Positions 8,136 to 16,637 of a stretch of 31,292 bases of DNA are shown here, in pieces. Position 1 is the stretch's first letter; the number at the start of each line of letters is the position of its first letter. The stretch is from CANGYM01 sp044235825 (lineage in GTDB: Bacteria > Pseudomonadota > Alphaproteobacteria > JAJTHO01 > CANGYM01). The position numbers and the translations under genes were made by a program. The notes below the pieces were generated by a model. The model did not search any database. It worked only from the letters and a program-made list of their open reading frames with translations, and had not been told where the DNA came from. Where the stretch lies: contig JBIIHL010000014.1 of NCBI GenBank assembly GCA_044235825.1, forward strand, positions 1 to 31,292. The letters are read 5' to 3'.

Positions 8136-9724
8136 ATCCAAAACCCCAATTTGCATCCCGTCTTGAAGATACGGAAACGCTGCGCCAAAAACTCTATCTG
8201 CTGCAAGATCGCTATCGTGACATTGTCCGCCTGAGTTCTGAAATGTTCTGGGAAACCAATGCTGATTTTGAATTATGCGCGGTTTCGGATTGTGTGATTG
8301 AGGGAATCGGCCTGCACAGCAGCCAATTAACGGGCCGGACCCTATTTGATGTTTTTACCATTCTGGAAAATGAACCCAAAAACCAAAAATTGATCCAGGC
8401 CATTTGCCGATGCGCCCCCTTTAAGGGTCTGCATGTTCATTACCATCACAGCAATGGGTCTTTATACCATTTTCGCCTGAGCGGCCTTCCCTATTTTCAT
8501 GAGCAAAGTGGGGCTTTTGCCGGATATCGGGGAACCGCACTGGATATAACCACAGAAATTATGGCCCTGGACAGCGCCAAACGGCTGGATCAACGATTGC
8601 ATTCTTCCCTAGAAGCCATTCCTGTGGCGGTGAGCATTTTTAGCCAAGAGGGTGTTTTGATTCATATCAACCGCTCGTTTAAAGACCTTTTTCCAGAAAC
8701 AGCCCGCTTGTTTACAGATAACCAAGAAATCACCTATCAAAATATGTTTCCCCATATGGTGGAATCTGCGGAAATCATCATGTCCGAGGATGAGCAATTT
8801 CCCTTTTTTGAAGATATTATGGACATCTGCAGCACACGCGCCGCCTGTGTTTCTTTGCCGTTTGAAATGGAAATGTCGGATCATCGTTGGATTAAGGGAC
8901 AACATATCATCACAGAATCTGGCGACAGGATCTTTATTGCCCAAGAAGTCACGGATGTTAAAAATCGGGAACTGATGTTATCTGCGGCCCGAGATATGGC
9001 TGAAGCTGGGCACAAGACCAAATCCCACTTTTTGGCGAATATGAGTCACGAGCTGCGCACGCCCCTGAACGCCATTATGGGCTTTGCAGAGCTTATGGCC
9101 AGTGAAGCTTTGGGTCCCATCAATCATCCTGAGTACAAAGGCTATGCCGAAGACATTTTAAGCAGCGCCGAACATTTGCTAAATTTAATCAATGATATTT
9201 TGGATATGTCCAAAATAGAGGCCGGACATATGACTTTGTCTTTGGGTCATTTCGATGTTTACGATACCTGCCAAAACGTTGTGCGCATGTTAAACCATCA
9301 GGCGCAGCAAAAAAACATTGCCTTGATTGTCCTCAAAAACACGCTTCCCACCGTTATTTCAGGGGATCGGAATAAGGTTCAACAAATGTTGGTGAATCTT
9401 GTGGGCAATGCGATCAAATTCACCCCAGACGGAGGCAACGTCACCATAAATTTCACTGAAAATCATAGCCAAGAGCTGGTTGTGTCCGTACAGGATACAG
9501 GTGTAGGCATTAAATCCGAAAATATCCATAAGGTTTTGTTGCCCTTTGAGCAAATTGACAACAGTGAAACGGGAAAACACAAAGGAACGGGCCTAGGGCT
9601 ACCCCTAACCAAATCTTTGATTGAAATGCATGATGGGCGCATGAAAATAGACAGTGTGTTTGGGCACGGCACCACAATTTCCCTTGTCTTCCCCAAAAAA
9701 ATCAGGATTATGGGGGAAAGTTAA
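8132..9724 (+). CDS. Soluble PAS-domain sensor histidine kinase
   Basis: A 530-residue histidine kinase with no membrane segment, so it senses inside the cell. Domains in order: a short coiled coil (residues 12-35), a PAS domain (about 32-145, ending GYRGTALDIT), a second PAS-like domain (about 155-275), HisKA with the phospho-acceptor H306 in MSHELRTPLNA, and HATPase_c with the N box at residues 420-430 (N426), G1 box DTGVGI (455-460) and G2 box GTGLGL (485-490). The H-box and 'GFAELM' region recall the PleC/DivJ type of alphaproteobacterial kinases. No receiver domain or response regulator is present in the window, so the partner is elsewhere. The start ATG at 8132 has AAGGA (8121-8125) six bases upstream. 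Confidence 0.93.
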   Translation: MNPKPQFASRLEDTETLRQKLYLLQDRYRDIVRLSSEMFWETNADFELCAVSDCVIEGIGLHSSQLTGRTLFDVFTILENEPKNQKLIQAICRCAPFKGLHVHYHHSNGSLYHFRLSGLPYFHEQSGAFAGYRGTALDITTEIMALDSAKRLDQRLHSSLEAIPVAVSIFSQEGVLIHINRSFKDLFPETARLFTDNQEITYQNMFPHMVESAEIIMSEDEQFPFFEDIMDICSTRAACVSLPFEMEMSDHRWIKGQHIITESGDRIFIAQEVTDVKNRELMLSAARDMAEAGHKTKSHFLANMSHELRTPLNAIMGFAELMASEALGPINHPEYKGYAEDILSSAEHLLNLINDILDMSKIEAGHMTLSLGHFDVYDTCQNVVRMLNHQAQQKNIALIVLKNTLPTVISGDRNKVQQMLVNLVGNAIKFTPDGGNVTINFTENHSQELVVSVQDTGVGIKSENIHKVLLPFEQIDNSETGKHKGTGLGLPLTKSLIEMHDGRMKIDSVFGHGTTISLVFPKKIRIMGES

Positions 9725-9778
9725 CCGTTTTCATGCGGTCACAGCTTTTCAGTACGTCTGGTTTTTGGGTTGGGGTTT

Positions 9779-10780
9779 ATGGTGGTTCGTTCGGATTGGA
9801 CACAAAGTCAGGTTCAGGCGCTTTTTGATCTTCCTTTTTACACTTTGTTTGACCAAGCTCGGTCCCTGCACAAAGCGTTTTTCCCAAACCAAGATGTTCA
9901 GTTGGCCACACTGCTGAGCATTAAAACAGGGGGATGTCCCGAAGATTGCGGGTACTGTCCTCAATCCGCGCATCACAAACAGGTGGCTTTGAAATCGGAT
10001 CCTTTGATGGATGTTGCCACTGTACGACAGGCCGCACAGGCGGCCAAGGCCAAAGGGGCCTCTCGGTTTTGTATGGGCGCGGCGTGGCGTTCCCCAAACA
10101 CGCACACGGAAAAAGGACAGGCCCAGTTTAACGCCGTTTTGGATATGATCCGCGAAGTTAAGGCGCTGGGCATGGAAGCCTGCGTCACCCTTGGCATGCT
10201 AACGCCAGAGCAGGCCTTGGCCCTGAAAGAGGCGGGATTAGATGCCTATAATCATAACATTGATACCAGTCCCGATTATTACGATAAAATTATCACCACG
10301 CGGACCTTTGACGATCGGCTGGAAACACTCAGTCATGTTCGGGATGCAGGGCTGTCGGTCTGCTGTGGCGGGATCATCGGCATGGGCGAACAAATGTCAG
10401 ATCGCGCAGCCATGATTGCCGTTTTGGGGGGGATGACCCCGCATCCTGAAAGCGTGCCCATCAATGCGCTGGTTCCGGTGGAGGGGACACCTTTGGGGCG
10501 TCAAAATCCCGTTGATCCCATGGACATTGTGCGCACCATTGCGGTGGCGCGGGTTGTGATGCCGGCTTCACGGATTCGCCTGTCCGCAGGGCGGGAATCT
10601 ATGAGCCAAGAAACACAGATTTTGTGTCTCTTAGCCGGAGCCAATTCGTTTTTTTATGGGGATACGTTATTAACCACACCCAATCCGGCAGAGGACAAAG
10701 ATCGGGCCCTTTTGGCCATGATGGGCCTGCCTGTCAAAGGCGCAGATTGTGGTGTTGTGGATGAGGTTTGCCATGCTTAG
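9779..10780 (+). CDS. bioB: Biotin synthase
   Basis: A 333-residue radical SAM enzyme that inserts sulfur into dethiobiotin in the last step of biotin synthesis. The 4Fe-4S/SAM motif CPEDCGYC places cysteines at C53, C57 and C60. Ligands of the second 2Fe-2S cluster are visible in RFCMGAAW, EACVTLGML and SVCCGGIIGMGE, with the arginine in SRIRLSAGRESM. The start at ATG 9779 is chosen over a TTG three codons earlier because it is the only ATG near a G-rich stretch. No other bio gene is present. The end overlaps carA by eight bases, an uncommon pairing. Confidence 0.97.
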   Translation: MVVRSDWTQSQVQALFDLPFYTLFDQARSLHKAFFPNQDVQLATLLSIKTGGCPEDCGYCPQSAHHKQVALKSDPLMDVATVRQAAQAAKAKGASRFCMGAAWRSPNTHTEKGQAQFNAVLDMIREVKALGMEACVTLGMLTPEQALALKEAGLDAYNHNIDTSPDYYDKIITTRTFDDRLETLSHVRDAGLSVCCGGIIGMGEQMSDRAAMIAVLGGMTPHPESVPINALVPVEGTPLGRQNPVDPMDIVRTIAVARVVMPASRIRLSAGRESMSQETQILCLLAGANSFFYGDTLLTTPNPAEDKDRALLAMMGLPVKGADCGVVDEVCHA

Positions 10781-11897
10781 ATCCCAAGACCCCCGCGGCG
10801 CATTGCTTTTGGATGATGGAGCCGTTTTCTATGGATTTTTGGCGGGTGATGGCGCGGCTGTCGCCATAGGAGAGCTGTGTTTTCAAACCGCCATGACGGG
10901 CTATCAAGAGGTCATGACGGATCCGTCCTACGCCGGCCAGATCATTGTGTTTACCTTTCCCCACATCGGGAATGTGGGTCACAATACCCAAGATTGGGAA
11001 GCCGAGACCATGCATGCCGTGGCCATGATTGCCCGCGAACGCCCCACCCCGCCATCCAATTATCGCTCTGAAGGGGACATTGATGCGTGGCTTTCGGGCT
11101 TGGGCCGCCCCCTTTTGTACGGCATCGACACCCGCGCTCTGGCCACGCATATCCGCACACGGGGATCCGCACCCTCTGGCATCATAGGCGCCCTGCATGA
11201 GGGGCAAACTTTAGAAACACTCGCCCTGAGGCTGAAGGCCTTTGCAGGGATTGAGGGCGCCGATTTGGCCAGTGATGTTTCCACCCCAAACGAATACCAC
11301 TGGCAAGACGGTTTGTGGCAGCAAGAATCCCTGCCCCCCAGCCGTCATATTGTTGTGGTGGATTTTGGCACCAAAGAGGCCATTTTGCGCCACTTGAATC
11401 AAAGAGGCTGCCGCGTGACGGTGGTGCCTGCATCTGCCTCTTTTTCTGACATTATGGCCCATCAGCCTCAGGGGATCTTGCTTAGTAATGGTCCGGGGGA
11501 TCCTGCGGCGACGTTGGATAACATTAGTGGCCTGATGTCGGACCTTCTGGCCCAGAATCTGCCGGTATTTGGGATTTGTCTGGGGTATCAGATGCTGGCC
11601 TTGGCATTGGGGGCGACGTCATCCAAAATGGTTGTGGGCCATCATGGGGCCAACCATCCCGTTTATGATATGCTGTCTAAAAAGGTCATCATCACCAGTC
11701 AAAATCATGGATTCATGATCGAAAAAAATACCCTGCCGGATGCTTTGCAGGCCACGCATATCTCTCTGTTCGATAAAACGTTACAGGGGTTTCGCGTTAA
11801 AAATCGCCCCATTGCCGGTGTTCAGTTTCATCCGGAATGTTCGCCGGGCCCCCATGATGGGTGTGTGTTGTTCGATGCGTGGCTGTCTGGGGTGTGA
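10773..11897 (+). CDS. carA: Carbamoyl-phosphate synthase small subunit
   Basis: A 374-residue glutaminase subunit of carbamoyl-phosphate synthase, which feeds ammonia to CarB for arginine and pyrimidine synthesis. The N-terminal CarA domain begins at 'GALLLDDGAVFYG' (residue 9 on), with TAMTGYQEVMTDPSYAGQ at residues 39-56. The C-terminal class I amidotransferase domain has GICLGYQ with nucleophile C269 and VQFHPE with H353 and E355, so it should be active. GHHGANHPV is typical of the subunit. The ATG at 10773 has GAGG six bases upstream, inside bioB, and overlaps the bioB end by eight bases. carB is not in the window. Confidence 0.97.
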   Translation: MLRSQDPRGALLLDDGAVFYGFLAGDGAAVAIGELCFQTAMTGYQEVMTDPSYAGQIIVFTFPHIGNVGHNTQDWEAETMHAVAMIARERPTPPSNYRSEGDIDAWLSGLGRPLLYGIDTRALATHIRTRGSAPSGIIGALHEGQTLETLALRLKAFAGIEGADLASDVSTPNEYHWQDGLWQQESLPPSRHIVVVDFGTKEAILRHLNQRGCRVTVVPASASFSDIMAHQPQGILLSNGPGDPAATLDNISGLMSDLLAQNLPVFGICLGYQMLALALGATSSKMVVGHHGANHPVYDMLSKKVIITSQNHGFMIEKNTLPDALQATHISLFDKTLQGFRVKNRPIAGVQFHPECSPGPHDGCVLFDAWLSGV

Positions 11898-13234
11898 AGC
11901 GGGTTTTTTGTCTTTTTTTTATGGGGGTTATGATGATGGCATTACAAACAGCGGGTGCCCATGCCGAGGGAGCGGGTGTTTTTCATCCCCAATCGTTTAC
12001 CCTAGAGAATGGATTGCAGGTGGTGATTGTTGAGGATCATCGGGTTCCCGCCGTGTCCCACTTTATCTGGTACCGCGTGGGGGCCATGGACGAGCCCCGC
12101 GGAAAATCAGGGATCGCCCATTTTTTGGAACACCTGATGTTTAAAGCCACAAAAACCATCCCCGAAGGTGAATTTTCAAAACGCATCGGCCGCATGGGGG
12201 GGGATTTAAACGCCTTCACTGCGTGGGATTATACGGCATATTATGTGAAAATTGCCAGAGAGCACCTGCCCGTTGTTATGGCCATGGAGGCCGATCGCAT
12301 GCGCAACATCGACCTGAGCGAAGAGGCCGTCAAAACCGAACGCGACGTTGTTTTGGCCGAGAGAAAACAGGTCGTAGACAGTGATGTGACGCGGCAATTT
12401 TCCGAACAAATGGCCGCCGCCCTGTATCAAAATCACCCCTATAGCCTTCCCATTATCGGGTGGATGCATGAAATCAAGGCCTTAAACCGCCAAGATGCTC
12501 TTGCATTTTATCAGACCTATTATGCCCCAAACAATGCGGTGGTGGTCATATCCGGTGACATTACGTTAAAAGATGCCAAAACCTTGGCCGAGCAGCATTA
12601 CGGCCCCCTAAAACCCAGTGTTTTGCCCCCAAAAGTCTCGTTGTCCGAGCCCCCCCATCTGGCCCACCGTCGTGTCACGATGACGGATGCCCGTGTATCC
12701 ATGCCCACGTGGGAGCGGCAGTATATTATCCCCTCAACCCCGCATGACGCTCAGGATCAAACGCCCTACGCGCTTCAGGTGTTGGCGGCCCTTTTGGCCT
12801 CTGGCGATACGGGGCTGTTGCATGAACGCTTGGTCCATGATCTCGGTGTGGCCAATGCAGTATCCGTTGATTATGATCCCCAGAAACGGGGCCCTACGGT
12901 TTTTGAAATTTCCGTGATTCCCAGCAATCCGTCAAAGCCTGCCTTTAACAAAATTGAATCTGCTGTGGATGATCTTTTCAAAACCATAGACACCCACCTT
13001 GCAGAGGATGATATTGCCCGCGTCAAAACCTCTTTGGTGGCAGAGGCCACATTTGCGCGGGATGGATTGTTTTACCCAGGCATGATTGTGGGGCAGACAG
13101 TCAGCATCGGCCAGCCGCTGGATTATATTGAAACGTGGCCTGACCGCATTGCGTCTGTGACAAAACAGGACCTTGTGTCCGCCGCCAAAGCCCTAAAATT
13201 AGAAAACGCTGTCACAGGAACCTTGGCCCCATGA
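11894..13234 (+). CDS. Exported M16 family zinc peptidase
   Basis: A 446-residue pitrilysin-family peptidase. The inverted zinc motif HFLEH gives H76, E79 and H80, and E156 in the VVLAER stretch lies at the spacing expected of the third zinc ligand, so it should be catalytic. A signal peptide is present if translation starts at GTG 11894: Lys-Arg at residues 2-3, a hydrophobic core to about 18 and an AHA-E cleavage site at 24/25. That GTG forms a GTGA overlap with the carA stop, which favours it over upstream ATGs. Many alphaproteobacteria have a second, inactive M16 gene directly after; here atpI follows at once, also with a 4-base overlap. Confidence 0.93.
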   Translation: MKRVFCLFFMGVMMMALQTAGAHAEGAGVFHPQSFTLENGLQVVIVEDHRVPAVSHFIWYRVGAMDEPRGKSGIAHFLEHLMFKATKTIPEGEFSKRIGRMGGDLNAFTAWDYTAYYVKIAREHLPVVMAMEADRMRNIDLSEEAVKTERDVVLAERKQVVDSDVTRQFSEQMAAALYQNHPYSLPIIGWMHEIKALNRQDALAFYQTYYAPNNAVVVISGDITLKDAKTLAEQHYGPLKPSVLPPKVSLSEPPHLAHRRVTMTDARVSMPTWERQYIIPSTPHDAQDQTPYALQVLAALLASGDTGLLHERLVHDLGVANAVSVDYDPQKRGPTVFEISVIPSNPSKPAFNKIESAVDDLFKTIDTHLAEDDIARVKTSLVAEATFARDGLFYPGMIVGQTVSIGQPLDYIETWPDRIASVTKQDLVSAAKALKLENAVTGTLAP

Positions 13235-13608
13235 CCCCCACGGATCCGGATGAAGTGTCTAAAGATCCGGCGCAGGGTTTAAAAGAGCGCATCGCATCCT
13301 ATGAAGCCAAACACCACAAGCCCCCATCCCCCAACGCGGTGGAGGATTTGGTTCAGGCCCAGCGGGGGATTTCTTTTGCCATCACAATTATCATTGAATT
13401 GATTGTTCCGGTGGCGGTGGGGGGTGTTGTGGGACGTCAGTTGGATCTGTGGTTGGGGTACAAAGCGTTTTTTCTTTTTATTTTTATCTTGCTCGGTTTG
13501 GGGGTTGCCTTTATACAAATAAAACGTTTGGCAGAGGGAAAGGATGATTTATCCTCTTTTTCGCGTCGACGTCCTGTGAAAAAAGCACCCCCGAAGGACC
13601 ATGGCTAA
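13231..13608 (+). CDS. atpI: ATP synthase protein I (AtpI)
   Basis: A 125-residue small membrane protein in the usual AtpI place at the head of the F0 genes. It has a polar N-terminus of about 45 residues, two membrane segments (about residues 48-68 and 75-97) with the family's small-residue PVAVGGVVGRQLD link between them, and a basic tail. AtpI is not part of the enzyme itself; it has been linked to assembly of the c-ring. Its ATG overlaps the M16 peptidase stop by four bases, and its end overlaps atpB by eight bases, so translation is probably coupled on both sides. Confidence 0.88.
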   Translation: MTPTDPDEVSKDPAQGLKERIASYEAKHHKPPSPNAVEDLVQAQRGISFAITIIIELIVPVAVGGVVGRQLDLWLGYKAFFLFIFILLGLGVAFIQIKRLAEGKDDLSSFSRRRPVKKAPPKDHG

Positions 13609-14344
13609 TCCCCTTCATCAATTTGAAATTCATCCCTTGGTTTCCCTGCCACTGGTGGGGGGCTATGATCTATCGTTTACCAATGCATCCCTTTTTATGA
13701 TGCTGGCGGTTTTGGCGACGGTTCTCTTTATGATGCTGCCGTTTCGTCACCGGCACGAAGTTCCCACACGATTTCAGGCCCTAGCCGAGCTGTATTACCG
13801 CTTTGTGGCTGATTTGGCCCGTGATACCGCCGGTTCCGATGCGCGGCCATTCTTTCCTTTTATCTTTTCCCTCTTTTCCTTTGTTTTGTTGGGGAATATC
13901 CTAGGGATGTTGCCTTTTTCTTTTACCTTTACCAGCCACATTATCGTCACCTTTGCTTTGGCGATTTTTATTTTTGTGATGGTCACGGTGGTGGGATTTG
14001 TGCGCCATGGAACCCATTTTTTTGCTTTGTTTATCCCAGAGGGCTTGCCGGATCATCCCCTTTCCAAGATCTTTCTGGTGCCCCTGATCTTCATCATTGA
14101 GTTGTTTTCCTATTTGATTCGCCCCATCACCCTTTCCGTTCGTTTGGGTGCCAACATGATGGCCGGACACATTATGTTAAAGCTGGTTGTGGGCTTTGTG
14201 GGCGTTGCTGGCCTTTGGGGCATTGCCCCTTTTCTGTTGTCCTTTGCCATCATCGGTTTTGAATTTTTTGTGGCCGTCTTGCAGGCGTACATTTTCACAT
14301 TAATGACTTGCGTTTATCTGAAAGACGCTTTACACCTTCACTAA
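13601..14344 (+). CDS. atpB: F0F1 ATP synthase subunit a
   Basis: A 247-residue, multi-span subunit a of the F0 proton channel. The essential arginine is in TLSVRLGANMMAGH within the fourth large helix, and the C-terminal AVLQAYIFTLMTCVYL helix is typical. It forms the proton half-channels beside the c-ring in the inner membrane. The first residues, HPLVSLPLVGGYDLSFTNAS, are in the style of alphaproteobacterial subunit a. The start ATG at 13601 lies inside the atpI end (8-base overlap). The c subunit follows after 22 bases. Confidence 0.97.
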   Translation: MANPLHQFEIHPLVSLPLVGGYDLSFTNASLFMMLAVLATVLFMMLPFRHRHEVPTRFQALAELYYRFVADLARDTAGSDARPFFPFIFSLFSFVLLGNILGMLPFSFTFTSHIIVTFALAIFIFVMVTVVGFVRHGTHFFALFIPEGLPDHPLSKIFLVPLIFIIELFSYLIRPITLSVRLGANMMAGHIMLKLVVGFVGVAGLWGIAPFLLSFAIIGFEFFVAVLQAYIFTLMTCVYLKDALHLH

Positions 14345-14353
14345 ATTTTTTAT

Positions 14354-14358
14354 AGGAG
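14354..14358 (+). promoter_or_regulatory. Strong ribosome binding site of atpE
   Basis: AGGAG stands eight bases before the ATG at 14367 and decides that start over the TTG at 14361. It is the best Shine-Dalgarno match of the operon, in keeping with the many c subunits needed per complex. Confidence 0.8.
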
Positions 14359-14366
14359 TCTTGACC

Positions 14367-14624
14367 ATGGAAGCTGAAACCGCAAACACCCTTATCACAT
14401 CTGCTCAATCCGCAAAATATTATGCTGCCGCTTTGGCTTTAGTATGTATTTTGGGCGTCAGCATTGGCCTTGGAAATATTTTTTCTGCTTACATGAATGG
14501 CGCAGCCCGCAACCCTTCTGCTGAGCCCAAACTGAAATCCATGGCCATCATCGGCGCCGGTATGACCGAGGCCCTCGGTATCTTGGCGGTTATCGTTGCT
14601 ATTCTTATCTTGTTTGTTGTCTAA
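14367..14624 (+). CDS. atpE: F0F1 ATP synthase subunit c
   Basis: An 85-residue hairpin of two membrane helices. The polar loop AARNPSAEP (residues 46-54) contacts F1, and the proton-binding carboxylate is E68 in GAGMTEALGI in the second helix. The residues next to it are those of a proton c-ring, with no sodium-type Gln/Ser ligand set visible. The first helix holds a reduced glycine motif (GVSIGLGN). Start chosen at ATG 14367 because of the AGGAG site upstream. It lies between atpB and atpF'. Confidence 0.97.
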   Translation: MEAETANTLITSAQSAKYYAAALALVCILGVSIGLGNIFSAYMNGAARNPSAEPKLKSMAIIGAGMTEALGILAVIVAILILFVV

Positions 14625-14651
14625 GATCGACTGGACTTTGGCGCCCTTTTT

Positions 14652-15158
14652 ATGCCCCAGTTTGACATCACCACGTTTGCAGGTCAGATTTTTTGGCTGG
14701 TCCTTTCTTTTGGCCTGCTTTACCTCTTGGTGTCTCGGGTTATTCTGCCCAAGTTTATCAGCATCGTGGATCAACGAGAAGATCGCATTTCCCAAGATAT
14801 TCGCGCGGCCAAAGATCTTCAAAAAGAAATTGATTATCTTCAGGCCAAAGTTGCCGAAACCAAACGTCAGGCCATCCGCGAAGTGACCGACCTTTATGAC
14901 AAAGAAAAACGGTCATTAGAGGATTCTTTCAGAAAAGAATTTGTCGAAATAAAACAAAAGCTCCACGCAGAGCAAGAGCGTTTCGTTTTAGACCTCGCAG
15001 AGCGCCAAAAGATCCTTAAGGAAACCTTTGCCCTAGAGGCCCCCGTGATTGTTGATCAGGTTTTAAACAAAGTGGTCAATGCTTCTTTGCCAGCTTCGGA
15101 CATAAAAGAGGTCACGGACTCTGTGGCCCGTGATCTTTCCATCGCCATGAAGGGATAA
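14652..15158 (+). CDS. atpF': F0F1 ATP synthase subunit b' (AtpF2/AtpG)
   Basis: A 168-residue peripheral stalk subunit: a short N-terminus PQFDITTFAGQ, one membrane helix (about residues 12-32, FWLVLSFGLLYLLVSRVILPK) and then a long charged coiled coil. The 'FDITTFAGQIFWL' start and its place directly after atpE mark it as b', the first of the two unlike b subunits in alphaproteobacteria. No strong ribosome binding site is seen before ATG 14652. Its stop TAA is part of the TAAGG binding site of the following b gene. Confidence 0.92.
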   Translation: MPQFDITTFAGQIFWLVLSFGLLYLLVSRVILPKFISIVDQREDRISQDIRAAKDLQKEIDYLQAKVAETKRQAIREVTDLYDKEKRSLEDSFRKEFVEIKQKLHAEQERFVLDLAERQKILKETFALEAPVIVDQVLNKVVNASLPASDIKEVTDSVARDLSIAMKG

Positions 15159-15164
15159 GGTTTT

Positions 15165-15644
15165 ATGGATCCCGCTAAACTTTGGTATACGGTTAGTTTC
15201 ATCGTCTTTATCGGGCTGATGTATCGCCCCATACAAAAATCCGTAGTTCCGGCTTTGGATCGTTACAGAGACTCTGTGGCGCATCGCATGAAAGAGGCCC
15301 GCGCCTTGCGGGAAGAGGCCCAAAAACTGGTGGCCCAGTACAGCGAAGAGCTTCGGGATATGGAGCAGACGTATGCAGATATGCTGAAAAAAGCCCATGA
15401 CGATGTCTTGGCCATGCGCACTCAGATGCTGCGGCAGCATGAACAGGATAAAAAATCCCTGCAAACCGCCCAAAATTTGCACAAAACCCAATCTGTGCGG
15501 CGCATGGAACTGGATTTTGAGAGGTATCTTTTAACCTTTCTTTTGGATTCTCTGACCCTGCTGGTGGAAAAATCCCCTGCCCTTTCAGCCTCTTATCAGG
15601 CCTTGTGTCTTAAAAACCTTCCCAAAACCCTGACCCCTGCGTAA
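15165..15644 (+). CDS. atpF: F0F1 ATP synthase subunit b
   Basis: A 159-residue second stalk subunit: one N-terminal membrane helix (about residues 5-21, LWYTVSFIVFIGLMYRP) followed by a charged coiled coil (about 30-125). It pairs with b' to link F0 to F1. The TAAGG site at 15156-15160 lies four bases before ATG 15165. It ends the plus-strand gene run; the recombinase gene ends 21 bases further on the other strand. F1 genes are absent, which is normal for this class. Confidence 0.92.
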   Translation: MDPAKLWYTVSFIVFIGLMYRPIQKSVVPALDRYRDSVAHRMKEARALREEAQKLVAQYSEELRDMEQTYADMLKKAHDDVLAMRTQMLRQHEQDKKSLQTAQNLHKTQSVRRMELDFERYLLTFLLDSLTLLVEKSPALSASYQALCLKNLPKTLTPA

Positions 15645-15665
15645 CCCTTTTTTACAAAGCGTTTT

Positions 15666-16637
15666 TTAGAACACGCTTTTGGATCGGGGATGGTGAAGCG
15701 TTAGAGCTTTGTGAATTTGCTGAGCATCCAAATGCAAATACACGCTGGTTGTTGTCACTTGGCTATGGCCCAGCAAGGTTTGAATGGATCGCAAATCGGC
15801 CCCTGCCCTTAACAAATCACTGGCAAAACTATGACGCAGGCTATGGGCGCTGTGCCTGAGCGAAACCCCCACTTCACCGAGCAATGTTTTCAAAAAACGA
15901 TTGACAACAGCGGGTTGCAGGGGTTTGTGTTGAACACCCCAAAACAATCTTTCCTCCGACACAAACGGACAGGCGGCTTTGTGATGATCCAAAAACATTT
16001 GCACAATCGGCAACAGAGGGATTTGTCTGGGCTTATTGCCCTTTCCCATGACGGTTAGGGTATCGCCCTGAATGTCCTTGGGGCAAAGAGAAAGCGCCTC
16101 TGAAATCCTGAGTCCAGCCCCATACATAAGGGCGATAAGACACGCCGCCTGATCCCATACCCAAGGGTGCGGATGGCTGGCCTTGCGGGCCGCCAGACTT
16201 TGCAAAAACAGATCAAAGGTCTGGGGGGGCAGAGCTTTGGGCAAACGTTCCCTAGATTTACGAATCCGCAGAGCATCAAACGCGGTGATGAGGATGCCTC
16301 TTTCATGAACATAGCGGGCAAAATGACGAAAACTGCTGGCATAGCGGGCCAGACTGCTTTGGCTGACCCCTTCGGATCGCTTAAAGCCCATATAATCACG
16401 AACCGCTTGATGGTTTAAGGCCTGCAAGGCCGCCATCCCCACAGGACGCTGATACAAGGCATGCAGATACGATAACAACCCCAGCCAATCCTGACCATAA
16501 TGACGGACGGTCAGGGGGGAAGATCCTTCTGCGGTCAGCAAATGGTCCCACCACTCTTGTTGAAACGACAATACATCCTGATCGCAGCAACCCGCTTTTT
16601 GAAAAAGGTTAAGAAGAATCGATTGAGGGTTATCCAT
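15666..16637 (-). CDS. xerC: XerC-type tyrosine recombinase
   Basis: A 323-residue tyrosine recombinase with an N-terminal SAM-like core-binding domain (about residues 22-115) and a catalytic domain. All six catalytic positions are visible: R177 (GAGLRISEAL), K199 (MGKGNKPR), H265 and R268 (HSLRH), H291 (LLGHS) and Y300 (TSVYLHL). XerC with XerD resolves chromosome dimers at dif. Its place in a housekeeping operon with no mobile-element genes favours this role over a phage or integron integrase. XerD is a possible alternative name. The ATG at 16637 overlaps the upstream TAA by one base (TAATG). Confidence 0.88.
   Translation of the reverse strand: MDNPQSILLNLFQKAGCCDQDVLSFQQEWWDHLLTAEGSSPLTVRHYGQDWLGLLSYLHALYQRPVGMAALQALNHQAVRDYMGFKRSEGVSQSSLARYASSFRHFARYVHERGILITAFDALRIRKSRERLPKALPPQTFDLFLQSLAARKASHPHPWVWDQAACLIALMYGAGLRISEALSLCPKDIQGDTLTVMGKGNKPRQIPLLPIVQMFLDHHKAACPFVSEERLFWGVQHKPLQPAVVNRFLKTLLGEVGVSLRHSAHSLRHSFASDLLRAGADLRSIQTLLGHSQVTTTSVYLHLDAQQIHKALTLHHPRSKSVF

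Noticed and set aside
13231..15644. Absence of F1 genes after the F0 genes as a sign of a broken operon
   Set aside because: Separate F0 and F1 operons are normal in alphaproteobacteria.
15656..15679. Inverted repeat AAAGCG/CGCTTT between the convergent atpF and xerC genes as a two-way terminator
   Set aside because: The stem is only 6 bp with a 12-base loop, and the T-run is in the loop, not after the stem. It also covers the xerC stop, so chance is likely.
15666..16637. Tyrosine recombinase as a sign of a genomic island or integron
   Set aside because: It is coupled to housekeeping-type genes, has no att repeats, cassette genes or phage genes beside it, and fits chromosomal XerC.
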